The notes beneath the pieces are model-generated. The model was not told the origin of the DNA. It worked only from the letters and a program-made list of their open reading frames with translations, and ran no database searches. Shown here in pieces: positions 1 through 9,247 of a stretch of 64,000 bases of DNA. Position 1 is the first letter of the stretch. Each line of letters starts with the position of its first letter. Made by a program: the position numbers and the translations under genes. Origin of the DNA: an uncultured Phocaeicola sp. (GTDB lineage Bacteria > Bacteroidota > Bacteroidia > Bacteroidales > Bacteroidaceae); contig CAUBDX010000008.1 in NCBI GenBank assembly GCA_958434805.1, forward strand, positions 14,601-78,600, in the 5' to 3' direction.

Positions 1-788
1 CTCTAAATTATCTGAATGCGAAAAAAATACGATACGCATATCGTCTGCATGGACTTGAAGAGCAATGGAATTACACAACAGACGGAGACAATACGGCTAT
101 TTACAAACACCTTCCTAAGGGGAATTATACCTTTGAAGTAAAAGCTACAGATAACTATGGAATATGGAGCAATCAAATTACCCGGTTAAGTATCAAACGG
201 CTACCTGCCTTCTACGAAACACGGTGGGCCATTTTCTTTTATATCATGCTGGGAGCCGGACTCATAGCCTGCAGCATCTGGATTTATATACGAAGAATCA
301 AGCGCAGAAACGAAGAACTGTATGCCGACAGCGAAGAACTGATAAAGATGCGCAATTACCTCACCGCCTCCAGTCTTTGTAATGATGAGAGCAATGCTTC
401 CGACGCTGAATATTCCACTCTTAATAAACTTTTATTACAAAAGGCAACTCAAACCATCGAACAGAATCTGGAAGAGCCTGACTTCGACGTCAACCGTCTC
501 GCAGCAGGAGTAGGCGTATCAAGGTCCACCCTTACCCGAAAGCTGAAGACCTTGACAGGGCGCACTCCCCTTGAGTTTATTCATCACATTAAAATGCAAC
601 ATGCCCGCCGCCTTCTGGAAGACCCGAATCAAACCGTCAGCGAAGTGGCATTGACCTTAGGGTATTTCAACCGAAAGCATTTCACCGCATGTTTTAAAGA
701 GGAATTTGGGATGACGCCTAGCGAATATCACAAAAAATCGATTGCGGAGGGGAAGGATTTGAATCAAAAAGGGGGCGATAATGGGTAA
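1..788 (+). CDS. Membrane-spanning AraC-type regulator with periplasmic Y_Y_Y domain, C-terminal part (5' end outside window)
   Basis: The reading frame is open from base 3 through the window edge, so only the C-terminal part is present. The first ~70 residues look like a periplasmic Y_Y_Y domain (LHGLEEQW, GNYTFEVKATDNYGIWS). A single membrane segment follows (IFFYIMLGAGLIACSIWIYI), then a short basic linker, then a C-terminal AraC/HTH_18 domain (VSRSTLTRKLK, SEVALTLGYFNRKHFTACFKEEFGMTPSEY). This is the outline of a Bacteroides hybrid two-component sensor, but no histidine kinase or receiver lies between membrane and DNA-binding domain. It is therefore probably a one-component transmembrane regulator. 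The GH31 gene begins 110 bp downstream on the same strand and is its likeliest target (inference). Confidence 0.85.
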   Translation, partial: LNYLNAKKIRYAYRLHGLEEQWNYTTDGDNTAIYKHLPKGNYTFEVKATDNYGIWSNQITRLSIKRLPAFYETRWAIFFYIMLGAGLIACSIWIYIRRIKRRNEELYADSEELIKMRNYLTASSLCNDESNASDAEYSTLNKLLLQKATQTIEQNLEEPDFDVNRLAAGVGVSRSTLTRKLKTLTGRTPLEFIHHIKMQHARRLLEDPNQTVSEVALTLGYFNRKHFTACFKEEFGMTPSEYHKKSIAEGKDLNQKGGDNG

Positions 789-898
789 AATGGAGGTTTG
801 ATTCATATCCTACCGCTAGTTGCTGCATTATCTACTCATGGTTTTTGTAAAATATGACTTCATTTGTAATACGATGAAAAAACAATAAAAAAAGAACC

Positions 899-3373
899 AT
901 GAAAAAACACCTGTTGATTTTAGCCGCACTGGCATCATGTATGTCTTCGTGGGCACAAAACATTAAAGAAACAGATAGTGGGGTAAGATTCCAGACCGCA
1001 TCCCCGGTTTTAAACGGAGAAATTATTTTCTACTCTCCCTCTATCGTACGCGTAATTAAATATCCTTCGGCACATATGCCCGATAAAAAAAGTTACCCGA
1101 TTATCAAGACTCTAGAAAAAGTAAACATTACTTACAAACAAGACGGAAATAAAATCCAAATGAAGACTGAGAATATGCTTGTCACCCTTCATGCTGCTAC
1201 TGGTAAGGTAACTTATCAAACTCTGCAAGGTAACACGCTGCTTTCAGAAAAAGAACTAGACACCAACTTCACTCCACGTAAAGACGTTACAAAAGATGCG
1301 TTTACCATAAGTCAGGCCTTTGCCCTGCAACCAGAAGAGGTTATCTATGGCTTAGGTCAGCGTCAGAGCGGAGCCATGAACCACCGCAACCAACAAATCC
1401 ACCTTTCAAACGGTAACACAAACATCTGCATCCCTTATTTCACTTCTGAAAAAGGATATGGAGTATATTGGGATAATCCGGGAATCTCTCAGTTCAGCGA
1501 TACTCCGTACGAAACTTCATTCGCATCACAAGTGGGTGAATGTTCCGACTATTACTTCATATACGAAGACGGAACACAAGATGGAGTAATTGCCTGCATC
1601 AGAGACTTGACCGGAAATGCACCGATGTTCCCTCTCTGGACAATGGGATATTGGCAGTGTAGAGAGCGCTACAAGAGTCCGGATGAACTCTGTGGAGTAC
1701 TTGATAAATACAGAGAACTGCAAGTTCCTCTCGATGGTATCGTTCAAGACTGGCAATACTGGGGATGTGACTCAAACTGGAATGCCATGAAATTCATGAA
1801 TCCGCGATATATCAATAAACTGGATGACAAAGAGGCATTGCGTTATCTGCCTAACGGTGAAGATAAAACTGCAAAATTCGACAAACCACGTTTCAAAACC
1901 CCCGAAGAGATGATAAAATATGTGCATAAAAACAATGCACATCTCATGATTTCGGTATGGGCTAGTTTTGGCCCTTGGACCGACCAGTTTAAAGAACTCG
2001 ACCAAATGGGTGCTTTGCTGAAATTCGAGACATGGCCTCCCAAATCTGGAGCTCATCCGTACGACCCGTTCAACAAAGATGCTCGCGATTTATACTGGCG
2101 CTACTTAAGCCATTTGCATAATATGGGAATTGATGCATGGTGGACTGACTCGACCGAACCCGACCATTTGAACCCCAAAGACAGTGACTTTGATTTGATG
2201 ACTGCCGACGGTTCTTTCCGTTCTGTTCATAACGCCTTCCCGCTGGTTACCAATCAGGGGGTATATACTAATCAACGTGCAGTTTCAAACGACAAACGCG
2301 TATTTCAGATGACGCGCTCCGGATACTTCGGTCAGCAACATTATGGTGCATTAAGCTGGAGCGGAGACGTATCATCAAGTTGGGAAGTTCTCCGTAATCA
2401 GATTCCTGCCGGTCTCAACTTTACTCTTTGCGGCATTCCGTACTGGAATACGGACCTTGGAGGATTCTTCGGCTGGGAATACAACAACGACTGTACGAAT
2501 GTGGCTTATCAAGAACTACATGCGCGCTGGTTCCAATGGGGATGCTTCATGCCATTGATGCGTAACCACTGTTCATCGCCAATGATGAATGAGATATGGC
2601 GATTCGGTAAAGAAGGCGACTGGGCATACGATGCACAGAAACGTTTTATCGACTTGCGCTACCGACTGTTGCCTTATATTTATAGCCTGACCGGAGCTGT
2701 TACCCATGAAAGCGGAACCATTATGCGCCCGTTAGTCATGGACTTTGCAGCCGACCGCAAAGCAATCTTACTGGACAATGAATATATGTTTGGAAAAAAC
2801 ATTTTGGTATGCCCTGTCACCCAACCACTTTACACTAAAAAGATAGAAGGGAACAAGGGAGTTGCAACAGTAGCCAATATAGCTAAAGCCTCATCTCCTA
2901 TTCAAGTTTATCTGCCTAAAGGAAGCAAATGGATTGACTTCTGGACCAACGATATGATTGAAGGAGGACGTGAAATAAGCCGTGAATGCCCCATCAGCAT
3001 AATGCCTTTATATATCAAGGCAGGAAGTATCTTACCGCTTGGACCAAAAGTTCAATATACCAGCGAAAAGAAATGGGACGACTTAGATATCTGCATCTAT
3101 CCGGGAGCCGATGGTGAATTTACCTTATATGAAGACGAATTCGATAACTACAACTACGAAAAAGGTGCATTTACATCCATCCAGTTCACCTGGGACGATA
3201 CCAACCGTACATTGACAATCAGCGACCGCAACGGAAAATATCCGGGAATGCTAAAAAACAGAAAGTTCAACCTCACCGTAATGAAACCGGGAAAACAGAA
3301 TGCTGAAACCGTTACAATAAAAGCCGATAAAAAAGTCAGCTATTCCGGAAAGAGAATGAGTATCAAGTTATAA
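899..3373 (+). CDS. Secreted glycoside hydrolase family 31 (alpha-glucosidase/alpha-xylosidase type)
   Basis: 824 aa with an N-terminal signal peptide (MKKHLLILAALASCMSSWAQ). The order is an N-terminal galactose-mutarotase-like region, a GH31 TIM barrel (LWTMGYWQCRERYKS, PLDGIVQDWQYWG) and C-terminal beta domains ending in a DUF5110-like part. The nucleophile is probably Asp417 in WWTDSTEP, and the acid/base Asp490 in SWSGDV. GH31 enzymes release alpha-linked glucose, xylose or related sugars from oligosaccharide ends with retention of configuration; the exact substrate cannot be told from sequence alone. The signal peptide places it in the periplasm or on the outer membrane. It lies directly downstream of an AraC-type sensor-regulator, so its expression is probably glycan-inducible. 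No SusC/SusD pair is visible inside the window. Confidence 0.9.
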   Translation: MKKHLLILAALASCMSSWAQNIKETDSGVRFQTASPVLNGEIIFYSPSIVRVIKYPSAHMPDKKSYPIIKTLEKVNITYKQDGNKIQMKTENMLVTLHAATGKVTYQTLQGNTLLSEKELDTNFTPRKDVTKDAFTISQAFALQPEEVIYGLGQRQSGAMNHRNQQIHLSNGNTNICIPYFTSEKGYGVYWDNPGISQFSDTPYETSFASQVGECSDYYFIYEDGTQDGVIACIRDLTGNAPMFPLWTMGYWQCRERYKSPDELCGVLDKYRELQVPLDGIVQDWQYWGCDSNWNAMKFMNPRYINKLDDKEALRYLPNGEDKTAKFDKPRFKTPEEMIKYVHKNNAHLMISVWASFGPWTDQFKELDQMGALLKFETWPPKSGAHPYDPFNKDARDLYWRYLSHLHNMGIDAWWTDSTEPDHLNPKDSDFDLMTADGSFRSVHNAFPLVTNQGVYTNQRAVSNDKRVFQMTRSGYFGQQHYGALSWSGDVSSSWEVLRNQIPAGLNFTLCGIPYWNTDLGGFFGWEYNNDCTNVAYQELHARWFQWGCFMPLMRNHCSSPMMNEIWRFGKEGDWAYDAQKRFIDLRYRLLPYIYSLTGAVTHESGTIMRPLVMDFAADRKAILLDNEYMFGKNILVCPVTQPLYTKKIEGNKGVATVANIAKASSPIQVYLPKGSKWIDFWTNDMIEGGREISRECPISIMPLYIKAGSILPLGPKVQYTSEKKWDDLDICIYPGADGEFTLYEDEFDNYNYEKGAFTSIQFTWDDTNRTLTISDRNGKYPGMLKNRKFNLTVMKPGKQNAETVTIKADKKVSYSGKRMSIKL

Positions 3374-3394
3374 CACTTTTGCTTTAACATAGAA

Positions 3395-3450
3395 AAGTCC
3401 CGTTGTAAAAAGCGTCTATCAGTCACTCTTTTGCAACGGGCTTTTTATTT
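3395..3450 (+). terminator. Rho-independent terminator after GH31 gene
   Basis: CCCGTTG at 3399 pairs with CAACGGG ending at 3440. The stem is extended by an A/T-rich TAAAA/TTTTG step and followed by CTTTTTATTTTA. Confidence 0.8.
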
Positions 3451-3512
3451 TATCGAATAAATAAAGAATCGAAAAAAGTATCAACACCCTCTTTCAAGTC
3501 CTACTATTTCCT

Positions 3513-3520
3513 TATTTTTG
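3513..3520 (+). promoter_or_regulatory. Bacteroidota -7 element upstream of tex
   Basis: TATTTTTG fits TAnnTTTG and sits 28 bp before the tex start. No good TTTG box lies at the usual 19-21 bp upstream distance, so this is a half-supported promoter. Confidence 0.4.
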
Positions 3521-3548
3521 TATCCATAAATTAATCATACACCTATTT

Positions 3549-5687
3549 ATGGAAGAATTCAGCCAAATGATTGCCACAGCCCTTAAGCTGCCGGTACATC
3601 ACGTAAAAAATACGCTCAAACTCCTTGAAAATGGAGCAACCATTCCTTTCATCAGCCGCTACCGAAAAGAAGCTACAGGCGGAATGAATGAGGTGCAAAT
3701 CAGCGATATATCCACTTATAATGAAAAACTGAAAGAATTGGCAAAACGGAAAGACACCATTCTTTCTACGGTTGAAGAACAAGGAAAACTGACCGATGAA
3801 CTCAAGAAACGCATCACCACCTGCTGGGACGCAACAACTCTTGAAGATATTTACTTACCTTTCAAGCCCAAGCGAAAAACCAGAGCAGAGGCTGCACGTC
3901 AAAAAGGACTTGAACCGCTCGCTATGATTCTGCTCATGCAGCGTGAAAAACATCTTGAATCCCGAATTCATGCTTTCATAAAAGAAGAAGTAAGCAATGA
4001 AGAAGAAGCTTTGAAAGGTGCCCGCGACATCATTGCCGAACAGGTCAATGAAGATGAACATGCCCGTAATATCATACGTGGTATATTTAATCGACAGGCT
4101 ATTATCTCCGCAAAAGTAGTCAAAGGAAAAGAAGCAAGCGAAGAAGCGGCTAAATACCGCGATTATTTTAACTTCAGCGAACCTTTAAAAAAATGCAGTT
4201 CACACCGCCTGCTTGCTATCCGCCGTGGCGAGGCTGAAGGAATACTTAAAGTTTCACTTACTCCTGAAGATGAAACAAACTGCGTGGAGCAGCTGAAAAG
4301 GCAGTTCGTACACGGCAACAATGCCTGTTCGCTTCAAGTGGCAGAAGCTGTCAGCGATGCATACAAACGTCTGCTGAAACCTTCTATCGAAACCGAATTT
4401 GCCGGAATCAGCAAAGAAAAAGCCGATGAAGAAGCTATCCGCGTATTTGCAGGCAATCTGCGGCAGCTCTTGCTCGCCCCTCCTTTAGGGCAAAAGCGGG
4501 TAATCGGAATTGACCCCGGTTTCCGAACCGGATGTAAAATCGTATGTCTTGATGCACAGGGTGCTTTACTGCACAACGAAACCATTTATCCACATCCCCC
4601 AAAATCAGAATACCAAGTGGCAGGAAGGAAGCTTGTCAAGCTGGTTGAACAATATAAAATAGAAGCCATTGCTATCGGAAACGGAACAGCAAGCCGTGAA
4701 ACCGAGCAATTTGTAATTTCACAGCGTTATGACCGGGAAATACAGGTCTTCGTAGTAAGTGAAGACGGGGCATCAATCTATTCAGCCTCCAAAACGGCAC
4801 GTGAAGAATTTCCGGATTACGACGTAACGGTGCGAGGTGCAGTTTCCATCGGAAGAAGACTGATTGACCCCTTGGCTGAACTCGTAAAAATAGATGCCAA
4901 ATCCATCGGTGTAGGTCAGTATCAACACGATGTGGACCAAAGTAAATTAAAAGCCTCCCTCGACCAGACAGTAGAAAGTTGTGTGAATCTGGTCGGAGTG
5001 AATGTAAATACTGCCAGCAAGCATCTGCTGACCTATGTATCGGGTCTGGGAGCCACTTTAGCTCAAAACATCGTGGATTACCGTAACACAAACGGAGCTT
5101 TCCATTCACGCAAAGAACTTCTGAAAGTTCCCCGCATGGGAGCCAAAGCCTTTGAACAATGCGCCGGCTTCCTCCGCATCCCTCATGGTGAAAATCCACT
5201 GGACAATTCGGCTGTACACCCGGAAAGCTATGCAGTTGTAGAGAAAATGGCACAAGACCTTCACTGCTCTGTTCAAGACTTGATAAGTGACAAAAAGTTG
5301 AGAAACCAGATTCAACTTGATAAATATATCACCGACCAAATAGGATTACCTACCCTTGAAGATATCATGCAAGAACTTGACAAGCCCGGACGCGACCCGC
5401 GACAAGCCATTCAAGTTTTCCAGTTCGACCAGAACATACATACCATTGATGACTTGAAAGAGAATATGGAACTGCCAGGTATCGTTACCAATATCACCAA
5501 CTTTGGGTGCTTTGTAGATATAGGCATCAAAGAAAATGGTCTGGTACATATCTCTCAGCTTGCCGACCGTTTCATCAGCGATCCTACTACGGTAGTCAGC
5601 ATCCATCAGCATGTCCGGGTAAAAGTCTTAAGTATTGACTATAACCGTAAGCGCATTCAATTAACCATGAAAGGATTAAACGGATGA
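3549..5687 (+). CDS. tex: Tex family RNA-binding transcription accessory protein
   Basis: 712 aa, a full-length Tex homologue. The N-terminal helical region starts with the Tex_N pattern (KNTLKLLENGATIPFISRYRKEATGG). A YqgF/RNase H-like fold follows (RVIGIDPGFRTGCKIVCLD), then helix-hairpin-helix repeats (VNTASKHLLTYVSGLGATLAQNIVDYR, LLKVPRMGAKAFEQCAGFLRI). A C-terminal S1 RNA-binding domain closes it (GIVTNITNFGCFVDIGIKENGLVHISQL). Tex proteins bind nucleic acid in the cytoplasm and are related to eukaryotic Spt6; their exact bacterial role varies between species. The stop codon overlaps the start of nudC by 4 bp (ATGA), so the two are probably co-translated. Confidence 0.95.
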   Translation: MEEFSQMIATALKLPVHHVKNTLKLLENGATIPFISRYRKEATGGMNEVQISDISTYNEKLKELAKRKDTILSTVEEQGKLTDELKKRITTCWDATTLEDIYLPFKPKRKTRAEAARQKGLEPLAMILLMQREKHLESRIHAFIKEEVSNEEEALKGARDIIAEQVNEDEHARNIIRGIFNRQAIISAKVVKGKEASEEAAKYRDYFNFSEPLKKCSSHRLLAIRRGEAEGILKVSLTPEDETNCVEQLKRQFVHGNNACSLQVAEAVSDAYKRLLKPSIETEFAGISKEKADEEAIRVFAGNLRQLLLAPPLGQKRVIGIDPGFRTGCKIVCLDAQGALLHNETIYPHPPKSEYQVAGRKLVKLVEQYKIEAIAIGNGTASRETEQFVISQRYDREIQVFVVSEDGASIYSASKTAREEFPDYDVTVRGAVSIGRRLIDPLAELVKIDAKSIGVGQYQHDVDQSKLKASLDQTVESCVNLVGVNVNTASKHLLTYVSGLGATLAQNIVDYRNTNGAFHSRKELLKVPRMGAKAFEQCAGFLRIPHGENPLDNSAVHPESYAVVEKMAQDLHCSVQDLISDKKLRNQIQLDKYITDQIGLPTLEDIMQELDKPGRDPRQAIQVFQFDQNIHTIDDLKENMELPGIVTNITNFGCFVDIGIKENGLVHISQLADRFISDPTTVVSIHQHVRVKVLSIDYNRKRIQLTMKGLNG

Positions 5688-6487
5688 AAACAGATTCTCA
5701 AAAAGAAAAAGGTCTTTGCGGATGGTTTGTATTCTTCAACGGACAAGTGCTTATAGAAAAAACGGCAAATGGATACCACATACCCTATACATGCCATCCG
5801 CCCGTTCAGGTTCCCATAGGAAGCACCATTCATCTGATTGGTGAAATAAACGGATGTCCTGCCAAGACTTATGCTATCTATGCACCGGTAGCGGGAGACG
5901 AAAACAGTGAACGGATGCTAAAAGATTTGCGTGCGTCATTCGATGTGCTTCCCTTAGAAGAATACAAGCAGGCAGGAAAAGCTTCACAAATATTGAATTG
6001 GGACAAGAATAGCCGTTACTGTCCTATGTGCGGCGTTCCTACCACCCAAGTTTCAGCCATAGCTAAACGATGTCCCGAATGTCGCCAAGAGTTTTATCCC
6101 CGTATTTCACCGGCTGTTATTGTGTTAATCAAAAAAGAGGACAGTATCTTGCTGGTACATGCCCGAAACTTCCGGGGTACATTCAACGGACTGGTTGCTG
6201 GTTTTCTGGAACCGGGCGAAACGCTTGAAGAATGTGTACACCGAGAAGTCATGGAAGAAACCGGATTAAACATCAAGAACCTGAAATATTACGGAAGTCA
6301 GCCTTGGCCTTATCCGAGTGGAATAATGGTGGGCTATTATGCCGATTATGAAAGTGGAACCATTAAACTTCAAAATGAAGAACTCAGTGCGGGTGCTTTT
6401 TATACTCGTGATAACCTGCCCGAAATACCTAAAAAATTAAGTATCGCACGGAAACTTATTGATGCATGGCTGGAAGGGGAAATCTGA
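5684..6487 (+). CDS. nudC: NAD(+)/NADH diphosphatase NudC
   Basis: 267 aa Nudix hydrolase that splits NAD(H) to NMN(H) and AMP and, in studied homologues, removes NAD caps from RNA. A four-cysteine zinc site (Cys113, Cys116, Cys130, Cys133) precedes the Nudix box at residues 173-195 (Gly173, Glu179, Arg187-Glu188, Glu191-Glu192, Gly194). Downstream is the family-specific SQPWPYPS motif, which separates NudC from other Nudix enzymes. It overlaps tex by 4 bp. Pairing an RNA-decapping enzyme with an RNA-binding transcription factor is suggestive of RNA quality control, but the functional link is only inferred from the overlap. Confidence 0.93.
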   Translation: MKTDSQKEKGLCGWFVFFNGQVLIEKTANGYHIPYTCHPPVQVPIGSTIHLIGEINGCPAKTYAIYAPVAGDENSERMLKDLRASFDVLPLEEYKQAGKASQILNWDKNSRYCPMCGVPTTQVSAIAKRCPECRQEFYPRISPAVIVLIKKEDSILLVHARNFRGTFNGLVAGFLEPGETLEECVHREVMEETGLNIKNLKYYGSQPWPYPSGIMVGYYADYESGTIKLQNEELSAGAFYTRDNLPEIPKKLSIARKLIDAWLEGEI

Positions 6488-6558
6488 AAAAACTTGCCAT
6501 CGGTTAAAATCAATATCCAAAACTTCAGGTTTCAACCAAACCCATATCGCTTTAAATA

Positions 6559-6610
6559 AACGAAGTGAGAAGAATCTGACTTTACGCCAGTCTCCTCACT
6601 TCGTTTTTAT
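6559..6610 (+). terminator. Hairpin terminator between nudC and the convergent inositol synthase gene
   Basis: AACGAAGTGAG at 6559 pairs with CTCACTTCG at 6595-6603, followed by TTTTTAT on the plus strand. The spot between converging genes suggests it may act in both directions. Confidence 0.75.
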
Positions 6611-6640
6611 ATTTCAGTATACTTAAAGTATTCTGACTGC

Positions 6641-7948
6641 TTAATCAATTTCTTCATCAGCTTCATAACCTCCCATTTCACGGAGTGCATTCTTCAGCAT
6701 AACATACTGCTGGAACAAGTGATTAACAGGAACTTCACCTGCAGTATAGTCATGCATCGGGCTCTTGAGGAAGAAACTCAAGAAACGCTGCGTACCAAAA
6801 CGTCCGGCACGAGCAGCCAAGTCACTCAGCAATACCAAGTCAAGGCAAAGCGGAGCTGCCAGAATAGAGTCACGACACAAGAAGTTAATCTTAATCTGCA
6901 TCGGATAACCCATCCATCCGAAAATATCGATGTTATCCCAACCTTCTTTATCGTCATTGCGAGGAGGATAATAGTTGATACGTACTTTATGATAATAATC
7001 AGTATAAAGATCCGGTTGGTTTTCTGGAACCAAGATAGATTCCAAAGTAGAAAGTTTACTAACCTCTTTAGTATGGAAGTTAGCCGGCTCATCCAGCACT
7101 AAGCCGTCGCGGTTTCCAAGAATATTGGTAGAGAACCATCCTGACAACCCTAAGCAGCGTGTTCCGATAATCGGAGCAAAACCCGATTTAACCAAAGTCT
7201 GGCCGGTCTTGAAATCTTTACCGGCAATCGGCATTTGTGTTTTTTCAGCCATTTCCCACATAGCCGGAATATCTACTGTAGTGTTTGGAGCACCCATAAT
7301 AAAAGGAGCCCCTTCAGCCAAAGCAGCATACGCATAACACATAGAAGGAGCAATGTGTTCGCGGTCATCGTTCTTCATCGCCAGTTCAAGTGCAGCCAAA
7401 GAGCCGTGAACAGATTCATCGACAGGCACATAAATTTCGGTTGATGCAGCCCACAAAACAACGATACGGCTACAGCCGTTAGCAGCTTTAAAGTTACGGA
7501 TATCCTCACGCAAAGCTTCTACCATATCCCAACGGGTAGCGCAGTCTTTCACATTGTTTCCATCCAGACGTTTAGCATAATTATGGTCGAATGCAGCTTT
7601 CATCGGAACGATACATTCCAACTCATCTTTCACCGGATTGATATCTTTTTCTTTTAACACTTCACAGTTCATGGCCGATTCGTATGCATTGGCAGGATAT
7701 ACATCCCATGCGCCGAATACGATATCGCTCAACTGAGCCATCGGAACGATTTCATTATAATGCAGATATTTCTTTTCTGCTCCACGCCCTACACGGATTT
7801 TGTCATATTGCGTCATAGAGCCCACAGGCTTCGCCAATCCCTTGCGAGTCATTAATACCCCTGTCATAAATGTGGTGGCCACTGCACCCAGACCCACACA
7901 TAAAACTCCCAGCTTTCCTTCTGCTGGTTTTACATTCATGTTTTTCAT
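6641..7948 (-). CDS. Inositol-3-phosphate synthase (myo-inositol-1-phosphate synthase)
   Basis: 435 aa. The N-terminal Rossmann motif (LGVLCVGLGAVATTFMTG) binds NAD. Conserved family blocks follow (IVFGAWDVYPANAYESA, WAASTEIYV, GAPNTTVDIPA, GKDFKTGQTLVKSG). It converts glucose 6-phosphate to 1D-myo-inositol 3-phosphate with internal NAD cycling. In Bacteroides this enzyme feeds inositol phospholipids and inositol-containing sphingolipids. The lipid-forming partners usually found with it are not next to it here. It stands alone, converging on nudC and diverging from a PfkB-family kinase 319 bp away. Met1 and Met4 are both possible starts; Met1 is used. Confidence 0.93.
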   Translation of the reverse strand: MKNMNVKPAEGKLGVLCVGLGAVATTFMTGVLMTRKGLAKPVGSMTQYDKIRVGRGAEKKYLHYNEIVPMAQLSDIVFGAWDVYPANAYESAMNCEVLKEKDINPVKDELECIVPMKAAFDHNYAKRLDGNNVKDCATRWDMVEALREDIRNFKAANGCSRIVVLWAASTEIYVPVDESVHGSLAALELAMKNDDREHIAPSMCYAYAALAEGAPFIMGAPNTTVDIPAMWEMAEKTQMPIAGKDFKTGQTLVKSGFAPIIGTRCLGLSGWFSTNILGNRDGLVLDEPANFHTKEVSKLSTLESILVPENQPDLYTDYYHKVRINYYPPRNDDKEGWDNIDIFGWMGYPMQIKINFLCRDSILAAPLCLDLVLLSDLAARAGRFGTQRFLSFFLKSPMHDYTAGEVPVNHLFQQYVMLKNALREMGGYEADEEID

Positions 7949-8267
7949 TTCATACTTTCTTTTACGTTAAATAATAACAGCTATTCTCTATTTATAGGCT
8001 ACAAGTATCAGACTACAGTTAACTAAGCCTGACAAAATGCTCATATCGCCAACTAAACAGAGCATAGCAAATACTTCTTTTAGATTTTATGCCTTAAAGG
8101 TAAGGCTTTATTTCCTTAAACAGCAAGAATTCAAGTGATTTTTATTTCACAAGTGTATTATTTACCTATAAATTCAGCAAAAAGCACACTCGTTAAATTC
8201 CAAATAAACAAGGCTAAACCAAAAAATATGCGTATCTTTGCGCCCGAATTTTTGAAAATTAATAATA
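7949..8267. other. Divergent intergenic region between inositol synthase and PfkB kinase
   Basis: 319 bp of A/T-rich non-coding sequence. On the plus strand TATCTTTG at 8233-8240 fits the -7 box for the kinase, with no clear TTTG at the -33 position. I could not place a convincing promoter for the minus-strand inositol synthase, and no RNA gene or repeat was recognised. Confidence 0.5.
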
Positions 8268-9164
8268 ATGAATGACATTTGCTGCATAGGACACATCACG
8301 TTAGATAAAATTGTAACTCCGAAACAGACTACTTACCTCCCAGGAGGTACTTCTTATTATTTCTCACATGGCATGCGCCATCTGAAGGATACAAAAAATT
8401 ATCGCTTAATAACTGCACTCGCTCCAAGTGAATATAAGGCCGTAGAAGAAATGCGGGAAAAAGGTATTCAGGTCAAAGTACTTCCGAGCAAAAATACAGT
8501 TTACTTTGAAAACACGTATGGAGAAAACCAAGATAACCGCACACAGCGTGTTTTAGCAAAAGCTGACCCCTTTACAGTAGAAGAGCTTAAAGACGAAAAA
8601 GCCCACATCTTCCATTTGGGAAGTTTACTCTCCGACGACTTTTCTCTGGATGTCGTAAAAATGCTTTCAAAGAAAGGCATCTTGGCAGTTGACGCACAAG
8701 GCTACCTCCGCGAAGTACGCGGTGAGAAAGTATATCCTGTAGACTGGAATGACAAAAAAGAAGCGCTTAAATATATTGACATATTAAAAGTCAATGAGCA
8801 CGAAGCACAAGTTCTGACAGGATATGCTGACCCTAAACAGGCAGCCTTACAACTGGCCGACTGGGGAGTAAAAGAGGTCTTGCTTACCTTAGGAAGCCTC
8901 GGATCGCTCATTTACGCAGAGGGAAAATTCCACCAAATCCCGGCTTATCCTCCCCAAGACGTTGTAGATGCCACCGGATGTGGAGACACATATGTATTAG
9001 GATACTTATATATGCGCAACAAAGGAGCGTCATACGAAGAAGCAGGTTGCTTTGCTGCAGCCATGTCGACCATCAAATTAGAAAAATCCGGTCCTTTCTC
9101 AGGTACAGAAGAGGATATCTGGAATATCATACATAACAGCAAGCTACACCCTCAAACACTATAA
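8268..9164 (+). CDS. PfkB family carbohydrate kinase (possible inositol or sugar kinase)
   Basis: 298 aa ribokinase-like fold. It opens with CCIGHITLDKIV and the di-glycine-type substrate lid (YLPGGTSYYFSHGMRHL), and ends with the PfkB signature DATGCGDTYVLGYLY, whose GCGD supplies the catalytic Asp and anion hole. Members phosphorylate sugars or sugar-like alcohols such as ribose, fructose and myo-inositol, or nucleosides. The substrate is not deducible from motifs. The divergent inositol-3-phosphate synthase and the existence of PfkB-type myo-inositol kinases in plants and archaea make inositol a reasonable guess, but only a guess. Confidence 0.85.
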   Translation: MNDICCIGHITLDKIVTPKQTTYLPGGTSYYFSHGMRHLKDTKNYRLITALAPSEYKAVEEMREKGIQVKVLPSKNTVYFENTYGENQDNRTQRVLAKADPFTVEELKDEKAHIFHLGSLLSDDFSLDVVKMLSKKGILAVDAQGYLREVRGEKVYPVDWNDKKEALKYIDILKVNEHEAQVLTGYADPKQAALQLADWGVKEVLLTLGSLGSLIYAEGKFHQIPAYPPQDVVDATGCGDTYVLGYLYMRNKGASYEEAGCFAAAMSTIKLEKSGPFSGTEEDIWNIIHNSKLHPQTL

Positions 9165-9206
9165 CGAAAAAATAAAGGAAAACCGAGGTTATTCAAGAAA
9201 AAGGTA

Positions 9207-9214
9207 TAACTTTG
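9207..9214 (+). promoter_or_regulatory. Bacteroidota -7 element upstream of the small conserved gene
   Basis: TAACTTTG fits TAnnTTTG, 34 bp before the start at 9248. The -33 box is not clear. Confidence 0.4.
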
Positions 9215-9247
9215 TCTGTATAAAACGAACTTTAAAACAAAAAAGCT

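Noticed and set aside
4672..5253. Long minus-strand ORF (193 codons) inside tex
   Set aside because: It is antisense to conserved tex sequence and its composition is Leu/Arg/His-rich as expected of a shadow frame.
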